Counted from the first letter of the stretch, positions 20,091 to 31,631 are shown. The stretch is 64,000 bases of DNA from Achatina immaculata (GCA_009760885.1 CM019717.1:53460530-53524529), one strand, 5' to 3'. The notes: generated from the letters alone by a model not told the origin. Numbers and translations are program-made.

Positions 20091-22584
20091 ATTAGTTCTA
20101 TCTTGTGTGGGATTTTCTTTTCTCTATGGTATGATTAACATTTTAGCACATCTTCAACATCTAAACATTGATCACAAAGAGTTCTCCAGAAACAAAGATT
20201 TACTGCAGATGTTCAACATAAGAAATTTTTCATGGTATATAGAGTTTAAGAAAGATTGATACGAAAAATCATGGCAAATTTTTGCAGTTTTACTGTACGA
20301 CTTCCATGTTAATAACTGAACGACGATATTGTTCATATCTTGCGTCGTTTTCTTCAAGTTATCTCGAAACTTTGATCTTGGATTTTCAGAGCAAAATATG
20401 GCTTGAAAGATTTTGTTTGTTTCTTTCTTTTGGTTTTTAAGTTTTAGGAAATTAGTTTATAAACAAAATTATCATATATAACAGATTCGGCTACTAATAT
20501 TCAGTTTGGTTTTTTTTAAACCAAGTGATGCTGGTAAGACAAAAAATGAAAGATCAAATCTGTTGGCTGATTCAGCTTTCGCAGATGGAGGACAGGCAAT
20601 GGATCGAGCAGACCCATCAGTGCTAAAAGAGAAGAAGGAAGAACTTCACTGGCAGCTGTCAATCAGCGGCGTTGTCAAGAAGGAATGACGCGGGGAGGTG
20701 GGGGGGGGGATGAGGTGAAACTTGTGGGTGGTGAAATATCAAAGGATTTATTAAGAGTTCCAGATGGGTGGTCGTCCAAGAAAGAAAGGCTGTCATCGGT
20801 TACTGTACACTGAAGGAGATATTAAGGTCGAGACCGGAGCACATGTAGATATGTCCGGAGTACGTGTCCTTCTTAAGTAACTGTAAGAGTGTGTTCCTGC
20901 TGGTGCAGCATGTAGAGAAATACGGAAGTGGTTGTCTTATGTTGTGTCAGCGAGCTCTGTTTCTCTCTTCTCTGACCTCTAGTTCTAAGTTTGGAAGTTC
21001 GTTTCTGTGCATACTCGGAAACCGAGTGTTTGTAAATCGGAAAATTGGTCCGTTTCGTCGTAAAGCGAACAGTAATTTTGAAAAGGAATTACACGCACTT
21101 AAAGCGTAGATGATATTTTAGTTAAGAACGAAATCTACAATTAATTTAGTCTTTATTTTAATAGGCATCTACAAAAAATTTGTAGATTTTGTTGTTTATT
21201 CGTGTCTCATGTTTTCGCAATTTTATTTGCTTTTCTATCACGAACAATCCCTCCTTTGTTGTTCTTGTTATTGGTTATTTAACGCTGCTGTTGACTCAAC
21301 TTTTCTGTTTCCATTTTTAAATTTTAGCTCCAAAAGTTTAAACCCCTAACAAAATTAATTTCTTCTTAAGTTAATCTGATCCACCTACATGGATGTGAAA
21401 GAATAATTAATAAATATTTTAAAATTTATATATCGCTTTATTTCGCTTTTTTTGCCGATTAACATTTTAAACTATGATATAAGCTAAATATATGTTTGGC
21501 GCCATTTCTTGGTGAGATCATGGCAGAGCTGTTTTATTTGTTACATTTGTTGTAATAAACACGGGCGAATTAACCACTCATTATCGATTAGCTTCTCTGA
21601 AATATGTACTGATGTGTACTTAGAAGGTACGTGACTGATACAGTAAGTATGGAATTTAGATTTTAGTTTTTTTTTCGTTGTCCAAAGGTGATCTTTCTTA
21701 GCTGTGTCTGCTTACAAGAGGCCATAGCTACATTCAGTGGTTCTTTCCACCAGTTTCAACATTTCCTTTAATGATTCTTTTAATCAGTAAATAATCATTC
21801 TTTTGATAAATAAAGTAATTATTCTCTCCACCAATGAAATTATGACTTTTTTCCCCCCATCATTCGAAGAATGATTCTTTTCACCAATAAAATAACTCGT
21901 TGTTTCTTGTTTTTTTATCATTCAAAAAATTATTTTGAAAGATAAATAACAATTATTTTCACCCATAAAATAATGATTCTTTCAACCAATAAAATGGTGA
22001 CTCTTGTCACCATTCAAATAATGATTCCTTTTCACCAGTAAAATAATGGTTCTTTTCTTTAATTAAAGAACGATTCTATTCATTAAAAAATAGTGTTTCT
22101 TTATATCAATAAAATTAATAATGCCTTCAGTCAATAAAGTAATGATTGCTTCACCGAAATATAAAGTTGACTATACGTAGGGAGAAAAATTACCATTGAC
22201 CTCCCACCCCTACCTGTGTGTTCTTTTCATTTCCCCTACACCCACCAACCAGATGCACCCCCCCCCCACCCCTTTCCTTCCGCACACACAAGTCCATTAC
22301 AAGTAAAAACTCGTCTTCTGTACGCAGAGTTTCTAGATCTAATATAAAGTTTCGGTTAGGAAATTGCTACGATAAACCGAAAGAAAGAGTTGGCAACAAA
22401 CGTTGTTGTTGTGACTTTGTTTTCAAAACATGATCCCGCGGGTTTCCGTAATTCGTTTACAGGGGGGTTTCCAGCAAGGACTTAGTGAAACAGGTCTCTG
22501 TCCTTGTTGTTCTACCGGAGCCAGGGATCTTCTGCTAGAAGAGCTACAGTTTGCGGGTTCAGAAACTCATTTCTTGACGCCTTC
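20091..22584. other. AT-rich region with degenerate short repeats
   Basis: Mostly unassigned. From about 21750 to 22160 the phrase AATGATTCTTTTCACCAATA or a variant of it recurs at irregular spacing, an old decayed satellite. G- and C-runs occur at 20698-20709 and 22258-22268. The only frame worth noting is 20506-20688 (separate entry). Confidence 0.5.
20506..20688 (+). other. Weak exon candidate, 60 codons
   Basis: The frame contains KTKNERSNLLADSAFADGGQ, then MDRADPSVLKEKKEELHW and a TGA stop. Its balanced, hydrophilic composition is unlike the repeat-derived frames around it. I recognise no family and see no convincing splice acceptor; TACTAATATTCAG just upstream has a branch-point-like motif too close to its AG. 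It may be chance. Confidence 0.12.
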
Positions 22585-22855
22585 TGTAACAATACCTTCC
22601 TCTTTTTCTTCTTTCTTTCTGTCTGTCTTTCTTTCTTCTTTTTTCCTTCTTTCTTTCTTTCTTTCTTCTTCTTCTTCTTAGTCTTCTGCTTCTTTCTTTC
22701 TTTCTGTCTTTCTTTCTTTCTTCTTCTTCTTTCTTTCTTTCTTCTTCTTCTCTTTCTTTCTTTCTTCTTCTTCTTCTTCTTCTTTTTCTTCTTCTTCTTC
22801 TTCTTCTTCTTTCTTTCTTTTTCTTCTTCTTCCTTCTTTTTCTTCTTCTTCTCGA
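22585..22855. repeat. CTT/CTTT pyrimidine tract, about 270 bp
   Basis: The plus strand is nearly all T and C, in CTTT and CTT units. The overlapping Phe/Ser-rich and Lys/Glu-rich frames on the two strands are compositional artefacts. Confidence 0.95.
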
Positions 22856-23470
22856 GGGCGAGGACGGTGTCCGTCTTGGCAGTCAGCGACCCATGGCTGA
22901 CCAAGACCCTGTCCCACCTCTCCTTTGCTGCGCCCAGTAACAGGTCTAGCCTGGCTAACGGAGCAGGGATCGCCATAGTCCCTAGGGTGGTGGAGCCTGC
23001 TAAAGAAGTATTGAACAGCTCCTGCCTTTTAGCCGCACTTTGTGGCTAAAAATAACCAGCTCCCACGCTGACACGGCGCTGCGCTTCAAAACCTTCACAG
23101 CATCAGCTGCAAAGAACACCAGCTCGCGATTCTAGAGAGACAGAATACAAGACAAGACATTTCTTCTCTTTCTTCTTTCGCTATCTCTCTGGAACTGCGA
23201 GCTGATATTATATCACGTCGATGCGGTGAAGATGTTGAGACACCGCACTGAATCGGATTGGGAGTGGGTTGTGGCGGCTATTTTTTTAAAGTCCCTGAGT
23301 GGAGATAAAAGACTAGGGGTATGAAATATTTTGTCGTAGACTCCACTAACCTGGGGACTATGGCGATCCATGTCCCGTAAGCCACATGAGACCTGTTGCT
23401 AGATTATCACGGAGAGATTTGGAAAGGGTCTTGGCCAGATACTGTTTGCAGTCTTGACGCTAGCGTGCCA
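22856..23470. mobile_element. Fold-back element, two inverted arms of repeat family E
   Basis: The left arm (about 22875-23130) contains ACCAAGACCCTGTCCCACCT, AGCAGGGATCGCCATAGT, GGTGGTGGAGCCTGCTAAAG and ACCAGCTCGC. The right arm (about 23190-23450) carries their reverse complements: GCGAGCTG, GACTCCACTAACC, ACTATGGCGATCC and GGGTCTTGGCCAG. A pyrimidine-rich spacer of about 60 bp separates them. Single arms of the same family occur at 32400 (forward) and 40641 (reverse), so the palindrome is made of two head-on copies. No coding capacity is visible. Confidence 0.75.
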
Positions 23471-23549
23471 GGTATCCTCTCTGACTTCCAAATCGGACAG
23501 CGCCTTCTCCACGAAGAACTACTAATACCACTTATCATATGGTAGCAGG

Positions 23550-23815
23550 CACACACTGACATGAACTTGGTCATACACTGACATGAACTTGGTCATACAC
23601 TGATATGAACTTGGTCATACACTGATATGAACTTGGTCATACACTGACATGAACTTGGTCATACACTGACATGAACTTGGTCATACACTGATATGAACTT
23701 GGTCATACAATGACATGAACTTGGTCATACACTGATATGAACTTGGTCATACACTGACATGAACTTGGTCATACACTGACATGAACTTGGTCATACACTG
23801 ACATGAACTTGACTA
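23550..23815. repeat. 22-bp minisatellite, about 12 copies
   Basis: Unit ACACTGACATGAACTTGG plus TCAT, period 22 bp, with alternating GACATG and GATATG variants. It ends about 35 bp before the left end of a mariner-like element. Confidence 0.95.
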
Positions 23816-24048
23816 GACACTGACTCGAACATCACCAGATTAATGTTCGTACAAGGTCCGACAATTAGGTAATGAGAATGATTTTATTATGACCAGGACA
23901 AAAATGCCATCTACGAACCAAAACATGGAATCTAAGGAGGCAACCTTCATCTACGATCTGGCAACCTTTCTTCGCCGCCCGATGAGCAGACGACAAACAA
24001 TCCGCCATTTTGTTGACCTAGTTAGAGCTGTATTGTCACGTAATCAGC

Positions 24049-24372
24049 ATGGAGCAAAAAGCTAACATTAAATTCTGTTTAAAACTCGGGAAAAGTGCCA
24101 TTGAGACTGAATTGATGCGACAAGTTTATGGGGATAATTGTTTATCTCGTGCGCAGATATTCAGGTGGTATTCACGATTCAAAAGTGGTGTGGAAACGAA
24201 TACAAATGCAACTAGACATGGACGCATAATTTCTTTTCGTAATGAGGAACTCATTGTAAAAGTCAGAGAATGGTTACAAGAAGATCTTTGTTTGACTGTA
24301 AGGATGATGACAGATGAATTTGGTGTTAACCGAGAGATCATTCGTAAAATTTTAGTGGAAGATTTGGGCAAA
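24049..24372 (+). pseudogene. mariner-like transposase, N-terminal DNA-binding half
   Basis: The frame starts at ATG 24049 with MEQKANIKFCLKLGKSAIET, the mariner N-terminus, then the first helix-turn-helix (YGDNCLSRAQIFRWYSRFKS), the G-x-GR region (ATRHGRIISF), and the second helix-turn-helix (LTVRMMTDEFGVNREIIRKI). About 108 codons are uninterrupted. At about 24373 it runs into LINE-B (KRSWKIVGRSN is already LINE-derived). The catalytic domain is absent, so it could at most bind ends, if expressed at all. Confidence 0.85.
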
Positions 24373-27300
24373 AGATCTTGGAAAATTGTTGGCAGAAGCA
24401 ACATACAAAGAACAAGACAATAAAGTAAAAAGTTCATCTAGAGGAGACAAAAGAGAATATATGGATAATGTGGCAAAAGAAGCAGAAAATATATCAAAAA
24501 CAAGAAACAGCAACAGTCTCTTTAACATACAGAAGAAGCTAACAGATGCTATTATCTCCAAGGAAAGACCAATATTTAGCAAAACAGGCAACCTGTTAAC
24601 ATCAAGTAAAGACCAAAAGCAAAGATGGGCCGAACACTTCCAAGAAATACTTAATCGACCACACTCATATGACTTAATAAATCTTGAAACCGATTTACCA
24701 GTCCCACAGCTAAATGTCAACTTAGATGAAGTTACACTCAATGAAATTGAAACAGCAGTGAATCTAATGGCTAACAACAAAGCTGCAGGTGAAGATCAAA
24801 TAACAGTCGAGATGTTAAAAGCTATTAAAAGTGACAACATGAGCCAACTACAAAGAATGTTTAATAAAATTTAGAACGGAAAAAAGTCCCTTCTAAATGG
24901 AAATAGCGACTCATTTTTAAAATACCGAAAAAAGGCATCCTCAGTGACTGCAATAACTGGAGGGGTGTAACCTTACTATCAGTTGTGTCAAAGGTGTTTT
25001 GTAAAGTGATTCTGAATAGAATTAAGGATGTAGTGGATAATACAATGAGAGAAGAACGTGCATGATTTTGAAAAAAGAAGGTGTCTCGACCAGATCTTTA
25101 CTCTAAGAATAATGCTCGAAGAACATATTTAAAAGCAGAAAACATTAATCCTGAACTTAATAGACTTTAAACAAGAATTTATAGCATACACAGAGATTCA
25201 TTGTGGAGAATTTTATAGACTTTACGGAATACCATCTTCTTATTTTTCTTCGTACGCTTCTACCACTATGACCACCCCGTCTTGAATTTACTCCTGTGGT
25301 CCTCGATAGGTCCCGTGGTCCCACTGTAGTCCCCGAAAGGACCACATGAGTTCCACGAGAGGAGCACAAGAGGTTCAAAGTATCGCAGGGCTTGAGCCTG
25401 TATTCTTGGTGGGTCGCAGAAGCTGGATTGCGTGACACCGTGGTTTTCGTTGCACCAGTTTAGTCTAGAGTTGGACTTTCTCACCGGAAGACTTCGACGT
25501 GTTTTGGATATGAGTATATCCCCCCCCCCCCCCCGAGTGAGAGGTGGTAGCCCACTCAGGCCAGAGTTGGACTTTCTCACTGGAAAACCTAGACGTGTTT
25601 TGAGATACCCGTGTATCACTGCTGGGTGAGAGGTGGTTGCCCCTCCATTCCGGCTTTGGACTTTCTCACCGGAAAACCTCAGCGTGATTAGGATACTCAT
25701 ACATCCCTGCCGGGTGAGAGGTGGTTGTCTATCTAGACTGCCCTGGTACAGTATCTCCGACTTCAGCATTTTGTGGTCGTGGCCGCTACCCTTCCTAGTT
25801 GTGACCAGGACGGAGCTTTTGTCCAGGAGTACAAATCCTCACCACTAGTGACTTCCACTCCTGGATTGAGCTGGTTTAGGCATATTATCCCTGTATGGGC
25901 ATGTTTAAGACATGACCGACCTATAGAGCAGAAGTACCGTAACATGCGTAGCCATCAAGTTTCACCCCTGGTGTAAGCCGGTTTAGGCATATTTTACCAG
26001 TATGTGTGTATTTCGGACGTGGCCGACCTCTAGAGCAGAGGCGCCACGGTATGGGTAGCTCTCGCCGGGATACTACTGGATATACCGATTAAGCTTCACT
26101 TTATCCTTTCCATCACCTTTTTACATCGGCGCCACACACCAACCCTGATTGCTTTTTTGCATTTTCTTCCTTGGCCGGGAGGAGCTTCACTCCACGCGCG
26201 GCATCCGACGAATCTCGCCAGCAGTGTCTCAGACAGTTTAGGCATTTCACCCGATATGAGCGCACTTAGTACGTGGCCGACCCCTAGACCAGAGGTGCCG
26301 TGATTTGACTACTGTTTACTTCGCTTATTCTTTTCTTTCACCTTTTCCACCGTGTTGCCGCGCGGCAACCCCATTTGCACCTTTCTTCATTAGCCAGGAG
26401 GAGCCCACTCCACGCACCGCAGAGGAAGAATCTCGCCAGCAGCGGTAAATGAGCTATCAAACATGACTCTCATTTACCAGAGCGTCTGGTTTTCAGGCGC
26501 CAGATATTCGCCTTCGCCCCTTCTCCTGTCAGTTTAAACAGTTCTGCCACGAGAAGGCCAGGAGCTGGACTTGACTGTCAGAGACTATTTGAGACGCACG
26601 TCACTGGAGTGGAGAGCGTATCCTCCACCCTACGTCTGGCAGTAACAGTCCTTAGAACCTCCTTGGCTAGAAAAATAGGTCTTGAAAATAACAAAGACAA
26701 AACAAAAATAATGAAACTTCTCATTAATCAAGAAGGAAAAATATACGTAGAAGGAACAGTTGTTGATGAAGTAAACCAATTTGCATACCTTGGCATAGAC
26801 CAGGATGGTGACATCAGGAAAGAAGTTAGAATTAGAATTGCAAAAGCAGCATTGTCCTCAAAAATCTTGAGAACACATGGAATTCAAAATTTATAAGCAC
26901 AAAAACCAAGTTAATATTCTTCAATTCAAATGTGATATCCACGCTCATTTATGCATGCGAAAGCTGGAAAACAACTAAAGAAATAGACAAGAAATTAGAC
27001 TCTTTTGAAAACAAATGCATAAGGAAAATACTTGGTATAAAGTGGAAGGATTTTAAGAAGAACGCAGAGATAAGACACACGAGCAAACAACAACATGTCT
27101 CATGGGTGATCAGAAAAAGAAGATGGACATATGTAGGCCATGTGATGAGAAGAAACAATCGGAGAATACCAAACAAGCTATCAAGTGGAGCACAACAGGC
27201 CGAAGAAAAAGAGATCGACCGCGTGAAACTCTAAAGAGAACATTGTTAAGAGAAGCCAGTTTAGTGGGCATAACATCCCTTGATGGGGTTGAAAGACTCG

Positions 27301-27375
27301 CCGAGAACAGGAAAACTTGACAAACAGCTATGCGAGCCATAAGTGACGTTCAACGGCAAGGGAAGGATGTAAGAT
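24373..27375 (+). mobile_element. LINE-B, with an unclassified block inside
   Basis: A 5'-truncated LINE-B in two parts: 24373-25231 and 26652-27375. The first has an open frame (24386-24871) with YKEQDNKVKSSSRGDKREYM, QRWAEHFQEILNRPHSYDLI and NEIETAVNLMANNKAAGEDQ, then broken RT block CLDQIFTLRIMLEEHI. The second has KIMKLLINQEGKIYVEGT, NQFAYLGIDQDGDIRKEV, YACESWKTTKEIDKKLDSFE, VSWVIRKRRWTYVGHVMRRN and LVGITSLDGVERLAENRKT, with a GGATGTAAGATA tail. Compared with the copy at 17708, about 290 bp including the FADD active-site region is missing and replaced by the block 25232-26651. Confidence 0.85.
25232..26651. other. Unclassified 1.4-kb GC-richer block with internal repeats
   Basis: It lies inside LINE-B in place of the RT core. 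Three copies of a 96-99 bp unit (TTGGACTTTCTCACCGGAA ... GTGAGAGGTGGT) start at about 25471, 25567 and 25666. Three copies of GTTTAGGCAT ... GTGGCCGACC-TAGA-CAGAGG lie at about 25873, 25981 and 26238. Two copies of GGAGGAGC-CACTCCACGC ... GAATCTCGCCAGCAG lie near 26178 and 26397. There is no recognisable protein; the 167-codon minus frame at 25266-25769 follows the first repeat and shows no known motif. Neither TSD nor terminal inverted repeats are evident. It may be the leader of an unrecognised retroelement. Confidence 0.55.
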
Positions 27376-27508
27376 ATATCTTTAACTGTTGTTTATTTTA
27401 TTTTGTATGGAATCAGTCTCATTACTTAATTATCGGACTTTGTATTCGATGTCAAACCTAACATTGTGATTAAAAACTGACAGGAGATAACATTCTGATG
27501 ATCTGGCC

Positions 27509-27509
<1 letters not shown>

Positions 27510-27545
<36 letters not shown>
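27510..27545. repeat. GA dinucleotide repeat
   Basis: A run of GA repeats of about 33 bp followed by a purine-rich flank. Confidence 0.9.
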
Positions 27546-27584
27546 GATGGAGGGAAAGGAGAGAGAGAAACGTTTTCTACTAAC

Positions 27585-27857
27585 ACATGTTCCTACTACC
27601 GTCCTGTTACCGCCCTATTACCGTCCTACTACCGTCCTGTTAACGTCCCGTTACAGATTTACTACCATCTTTCTACCGTCCTGTTACCGTCCTACTACCG
27701 TCCTGTTACTGTCCTGTTACTGCCTCCCTGCTACCGTCCTGTTACTACCTCCTTGCTACCGTCCTACTACAGTTCTGCTACCTTCCTACTACCGTCTTGC
27801 TACCGTCCTACTACCGTCCTTTTACTGTCCTTCTACCGTCCTGTTACCGTCCTTTTG
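27585..27857. repeat. 10-11 bp minisatellite (TACCGTCCTAC-type), first locus
   Basis: About 25 units of TACCGTCCTAC or TACCGTCCTGT. The frames rich in Tyr-Arg-Pro and Leu-Pro-Ser come from the repeat. The same unit forms a second array at 29140-29345. Confidence 0.9.
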
Positions 27858-29139
27858 TAGCATATTCTTGGGAGGAATGATTATATTATTATTATGATGA
27901 TTAATGATACAATTAAGAATATAATTATGCATATAATTATGAATATATTGCAGGCACAATAGTAACATCAAATGGCAACAGAAGAGTAGCTACTTAGAAA
28001 TGCAAAAAGCTGACAAAGATGGGAGAAGTAAACGCCCGCGACTTAATATTAGGACAGGACGCTCGGAAGAGTAGATACTTAGAAATGCAAAACGCGAATC
28101 AAAGGTAAACAGATGAGGCAAAAGACACAGTGACGCCGAGAGATAGGAAATAGTAAGAAAAGTCGCTGGTAAGTAAATTAGTCCAGCACTAACAATGCGA
28201 AGTAACGCAAACACGCAACTGGCCGAGGTGGAAAACTTAGACATTGACACTTGAGGGACGGAGGAAGGCCAAACGTCTTGTTAGCGACAGAATAGAGAAC
28301 GGATTAATCCCTGAAGCATACGCCATGAAAGAGATAGTGGGCTTAATTAAAAATAACAATTAGATAGACTTAACTGAAACGACTAACACGTAGGGCAGGA
28401 TAACTAATTTTCTGACGCAAATTTGCGCACGGTTTTGGAAACAAAGGAGTAGACCGATTAGGTCCGATGACCAATTAAATATTTAGAGGCGTGGTCTATT
28501 CGACAATTGACTTACGACATATAACTCAGGGAGGTAGTTTTAGAGGGTTAACGAGAGAAGAAAGACGGTAGAGACCCAGGGGGACACGAAAGAACACAAG
28601 CAGTCAAGCAGATGAACAGGAAAGAGAGCGAGAGGTAGTGTTAGGCAAAAGATGTGTTTCAAGTGATTGTGAAGAACTGCTGCTTTTGAAACTTCGAGTA
28701 CAGTGATTTAACCGTGTAACTGATTGACCAAGTGTTGCAGATCTGATATAGTAATGAGTATAATGAGCAGGAAATGTTTTCGTACGAAATATAGAATACT
28801 GTGAAGTTGAGAACATTGCTGAAATACTGCATGTAGATTATGAACAAGTTTGATATTGTGAACAGATGATTATGTGCTTCAACGACGAAACTAACAGAGT
28901 TTATGTCATATTATGTATTATTTCAAGTGATGTTGCCTACGATACATCTTGATCTTATCGGTCAAAATAAATGAACTCCGTGAACATTTCATCGGACTTG
29001 CTCTGGTCTAACGAATGGTGCAATGCTGTGAAAACTCGATGTCTGATGTGATGATTAAAGAACGTCTTCAGTAATATGATAGTAAAAAGTACTAGTGTTA
29101 TCAATCATCATTAATATATAAAACACAAATAATAATATT
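27858..29139. other. Unique spacer between two sister minisatellites
   Basis: About 1.3 kb without recognisable coding homology or transposon ends. GAAGAGTA-TACTTAGAAATGC occurs twice (27985 and 28068 areas), a short local duplication. Otherwise nothing is seen. Confidence 0.4.
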
Positions 29140-29345
29140 ATACTGTTACCGTCCTGCTACCGTTCTGCTATTGTCCTGCTATAGTCTTACGACCGTCCTG
29201 TTACCGTCCTACTACTGTCCTGTTACCGTCCTACTACCGTCCTGCTGCCGTCCTACTACTGTCCTGTTACCGTCCTACTACCGTCCTGCTGCCGTCCTAC
29301 TACCCTCCCATTACCGCACTTTCACCGTCCTACTACCGTCCGTCT
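29140..29345. repeat. 10-11 bp minisatellite (TACCGTCCTAC-type), second locus
   Basis: It has the same unit as 27585-27857, with CTGCTGCCGTCCTACTAC variants, about 19 units. Confidence 0.9.
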
Positions 29346-29599
29346 CTGACCTCAGCGCCTGGTCATGCTGTTACCCGAGTCACTGACCTCTGTGTCTGTC
29401 TCTTCTGACACTCACTTAATTAAAACTGCCTGCGTCGTTTATAACCAGACCGATTTTGTAACATATTCATATTCTTGTTCATCATATCTTTCGTCTTTTT
29501 CATCATTGTCTGCTCCCAAATCACTCGTTGTAATTATTTTAACTTCTGTTAAAAACCATGTTTATTTGCTCTTTTTTTGTGTTATCAGTTAGCCCTATT

Positions 29600-30095
29600 T
29601 GTGACCCTGGGGTCCAGCCGTAAGTCGAATAGGCCATATGTTATTCGTCATAGGAAGAGGTCAGACATTAAGAAAAGCTCACTACTATCACAAGGTGAAG
29701 TTTACCATCACTTTGAAATACTAAGAGAATGCAGATTAGCGTAGAAACCACTTGGAAATTTAATCACAAAGTATGAATCACAAGACATTTAAATAAAAAA
29801 TCGTACCTTAAATAACTTTTTATTGACACAATAAATGTACATACACACATATACGCTCACATAGTCCTGTGACGTATATGTCATATGTGTATATTACGTA
29901 TACTCAGCAGATGAGGGCCTTGTTTGTTCATATTCTTCTCTTATCTTGTGGTGAAAGTGAAGCGCATGTAGAACAGCACACGTTTTGTAAATTAATCACA
30001 AAATGGATCTTCACACAAAGAACAGCTCTATGGAATCACGGCCGTAATAACGAGCGGCCATAATTCTGTCGGCCGTAAGTCGGCGTTTAAGCTGT
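29600..30095. repeat. Dispersed repeat F, copy 1
   Basis: It begins near CCAGCCGTAAGTCGAA and ends near GTCGGCCGTAAGTCGGCG, with ATGAATCACAAG inside. It aligns with 39895-40262 (GGCCGTAAGTCGATT, GAAGTCAGACA, ATGCAAATTAGC, ATGAATCACAAGCAC) and its right end with 40950-41020. No open frame or family is recognised. Confidence 0.6.
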
Positions 30096-30174
30096 ACTTC
30101 CATCAGATTTGTTGCCCTCTCTCATCCTGGCCAATCAACGGCCTCCTAGTTCCTGGCTGACTGTCAAGAGAGTA

Positions 30175-30253
30175 ATGTTCTGCGAAATACATTTTTTCAT
30201 AGACGCGATCCTGTTAGTTTTCTTGTGCAGTGCACTCGTGTGTGCCTCGCCAT
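30175..30253 (+). CDS. Candidate first exon with signal peptide
   Basis: ATG at 30175 starts MFCEIHFFIDAILLVFLCSA then LVCASP: a short polar start, a hydrophobic core and small residues before a plausible cleavage site, as in a signal peptide. The exon would end at 30253 where CAT is followed by GTAAGG, a good splice donor. A CCAAT-type box (GGCCAATCAACGG) lies about 45 bp upstream of the ATG. If unspliced, the frame continues to a stop after 51 codons with two more cysteines. I see no downstream exon, so this is only a candidate; hydrophobic frames arise by chance in such DNA. Confidence 0.2.
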
Positions 30254-30364
30254 GTAAGGAATATATTCCAACTCCTGAAAGAAGCTCAGTGGGAGGGGTG
30301 TGCGATATATCTTCTTCTTTTCTTCTTTAACGTTGGCTAGGTCGTGGACAGCACAAGTAGAAAG

Positions 30365-30720
30365 CACTTCCTTCCTTGTGAAGAGTAATACAGCAAAGGA
30401 AGAGCTATTTTCAAGTTCACTTTCTTATGAAGAGCAGGATATCAAAAGATGGGCTATTTTCAAGTTCAATTCCGTGTGAAGAGTAAGACAGCAAAGGATG
30501 AGCTATTTTCAAGTTCAATTCCTTGTGAAGAGTAAGACAGCAAAGGATGAGCTATTTTCAAGTTCAATTCCTTGTGAAGAGTAAGACAGCAAAGGATGAG
30601 ATATTTTTCAAGTTCAATTCCTTGTGAAGAGTAGGATATCAAAGGATGGGCTATTTTCAAGTTAAAATCCTTGTGAAGAATAGGATAGGTAAGGATGGGC
30701 TGTTTTCAAGTTCAAACTCT
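30365..30720. repeat. 49-bp minisatellite, about 7 copies
   Basis: Unit TTCCTTGTGAAGAGTAAGAC followed by AGCAAAGGATGAGCTATTTT and CAAGTTCAA. As 49 is not a multiple of 3, the reading frame changes in each unit. Confidence 0.9.
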
Positions 30721-31631
30721 CAATAACTTTTTCATATATTTTCTCCCACTCTTATTCTGAGTACTTTATGTCTACCCCTGTGATATCCTGCAATATTTCA
30801 ATCAAAATCCCTACTGGCACGTTTATTAATCTAAACATATAATCAATATCCATGTTTGCAAGCTTAGACAATGATAATAAACTTCTCAAAGCTTAGACTA
30901 CATTCACTATCGTAATTCAAATGTAAATCAGTTTTCTCGTGTTCGAGGACTCGGATGTAGACGCTGATATTCAGCGACGTAACTACTTCCGCGGAGTGTA
31001 TTCATGCCCGAGAACTCGAGAAAATAGTCCCGAATCTAGGGTTCTGCAGACAAATCTCTCAAATCTTAGTTTACTGCCCAAAAACACACACACACACGCA
31101 CACATAAATTCAAGAATTAAGAGAACTGAGAGCTTGAGATGAAGGGGAGGAGCAAGAGAAGAAGTATTTGGTGGCATACATATTCAGAAACGTGAAGTAA
31201 AATAAATGATGGGACAAATTCTGGTGAGGATAATTTCACGCTGAACATTGAAATATGTGATCGCTGCAGTTACTTGCGCGTGATTTTTGTACAGGTTTTT
31301 ATGTGATGTAATTTTTGCAGTTAAATATATATTATTTTGGCTGGATGAGAAGACGCAAGCCATTTTTTTTCATATAGTTTCAACAAATACGTATATTTTT
31401 TTTCGTGCTGAAATACCTCCATGATAAAAATAGAACATGGTTATGTTGTTTCTTTTTGTCTTTGTTTTAATGAATTATAAGAAGAATTTTTTGTGATAAA
31501 ATAACTGCGTTTTCTATATCTCCTGCTAGTTATTTTATTATTTTTTTTTATATTCCCTGATTCATTTGGGTAACTTTTCTTCGGTGCTCTGTATACTTCA
31601 TGTGTTATTCATAATTTGATATAGTGCTGAA
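30721..31631. other. AT-rich spacer
   Basis: It contains a short CA repeat near 31084-31104 and T-runs. No gene is seen. Confidence 0.5.

Larger units (their letters stand above)
23852..27442 (+). mobile_element. mariner-like transposon split by LINE-B
   Basis: The left end CAAGGTCCGACAATTAGGTA continuing ATGAGAATGA (from 23852) and the reverse complement of the right end (CAAAGTCCGATAATTAAGTA continuing ATGAGACTGA, ending at 27442) match at about 26 of 30 positions. TA flanks both ends (23850-23851, 27443-27444). Only about 590 bp belongs to the mariner: the 5' leader and transposase start on the left and about 67 bp on the right. The rest is LINE-B. The missing central and C-terminal transposase shows that the mariner was internally deleted before or during the LINE-B event. 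Confidence 0.75.

Noticed and set aside
22504..23049. 181-codon plus-strand frame
   Set aside because: It runs through the CTT tract into family E repeat; no domain.
23550..23815. CRISPR-like array
   Set aside because: Units are directly adjacent with no spacers and the context is eukaryotic.
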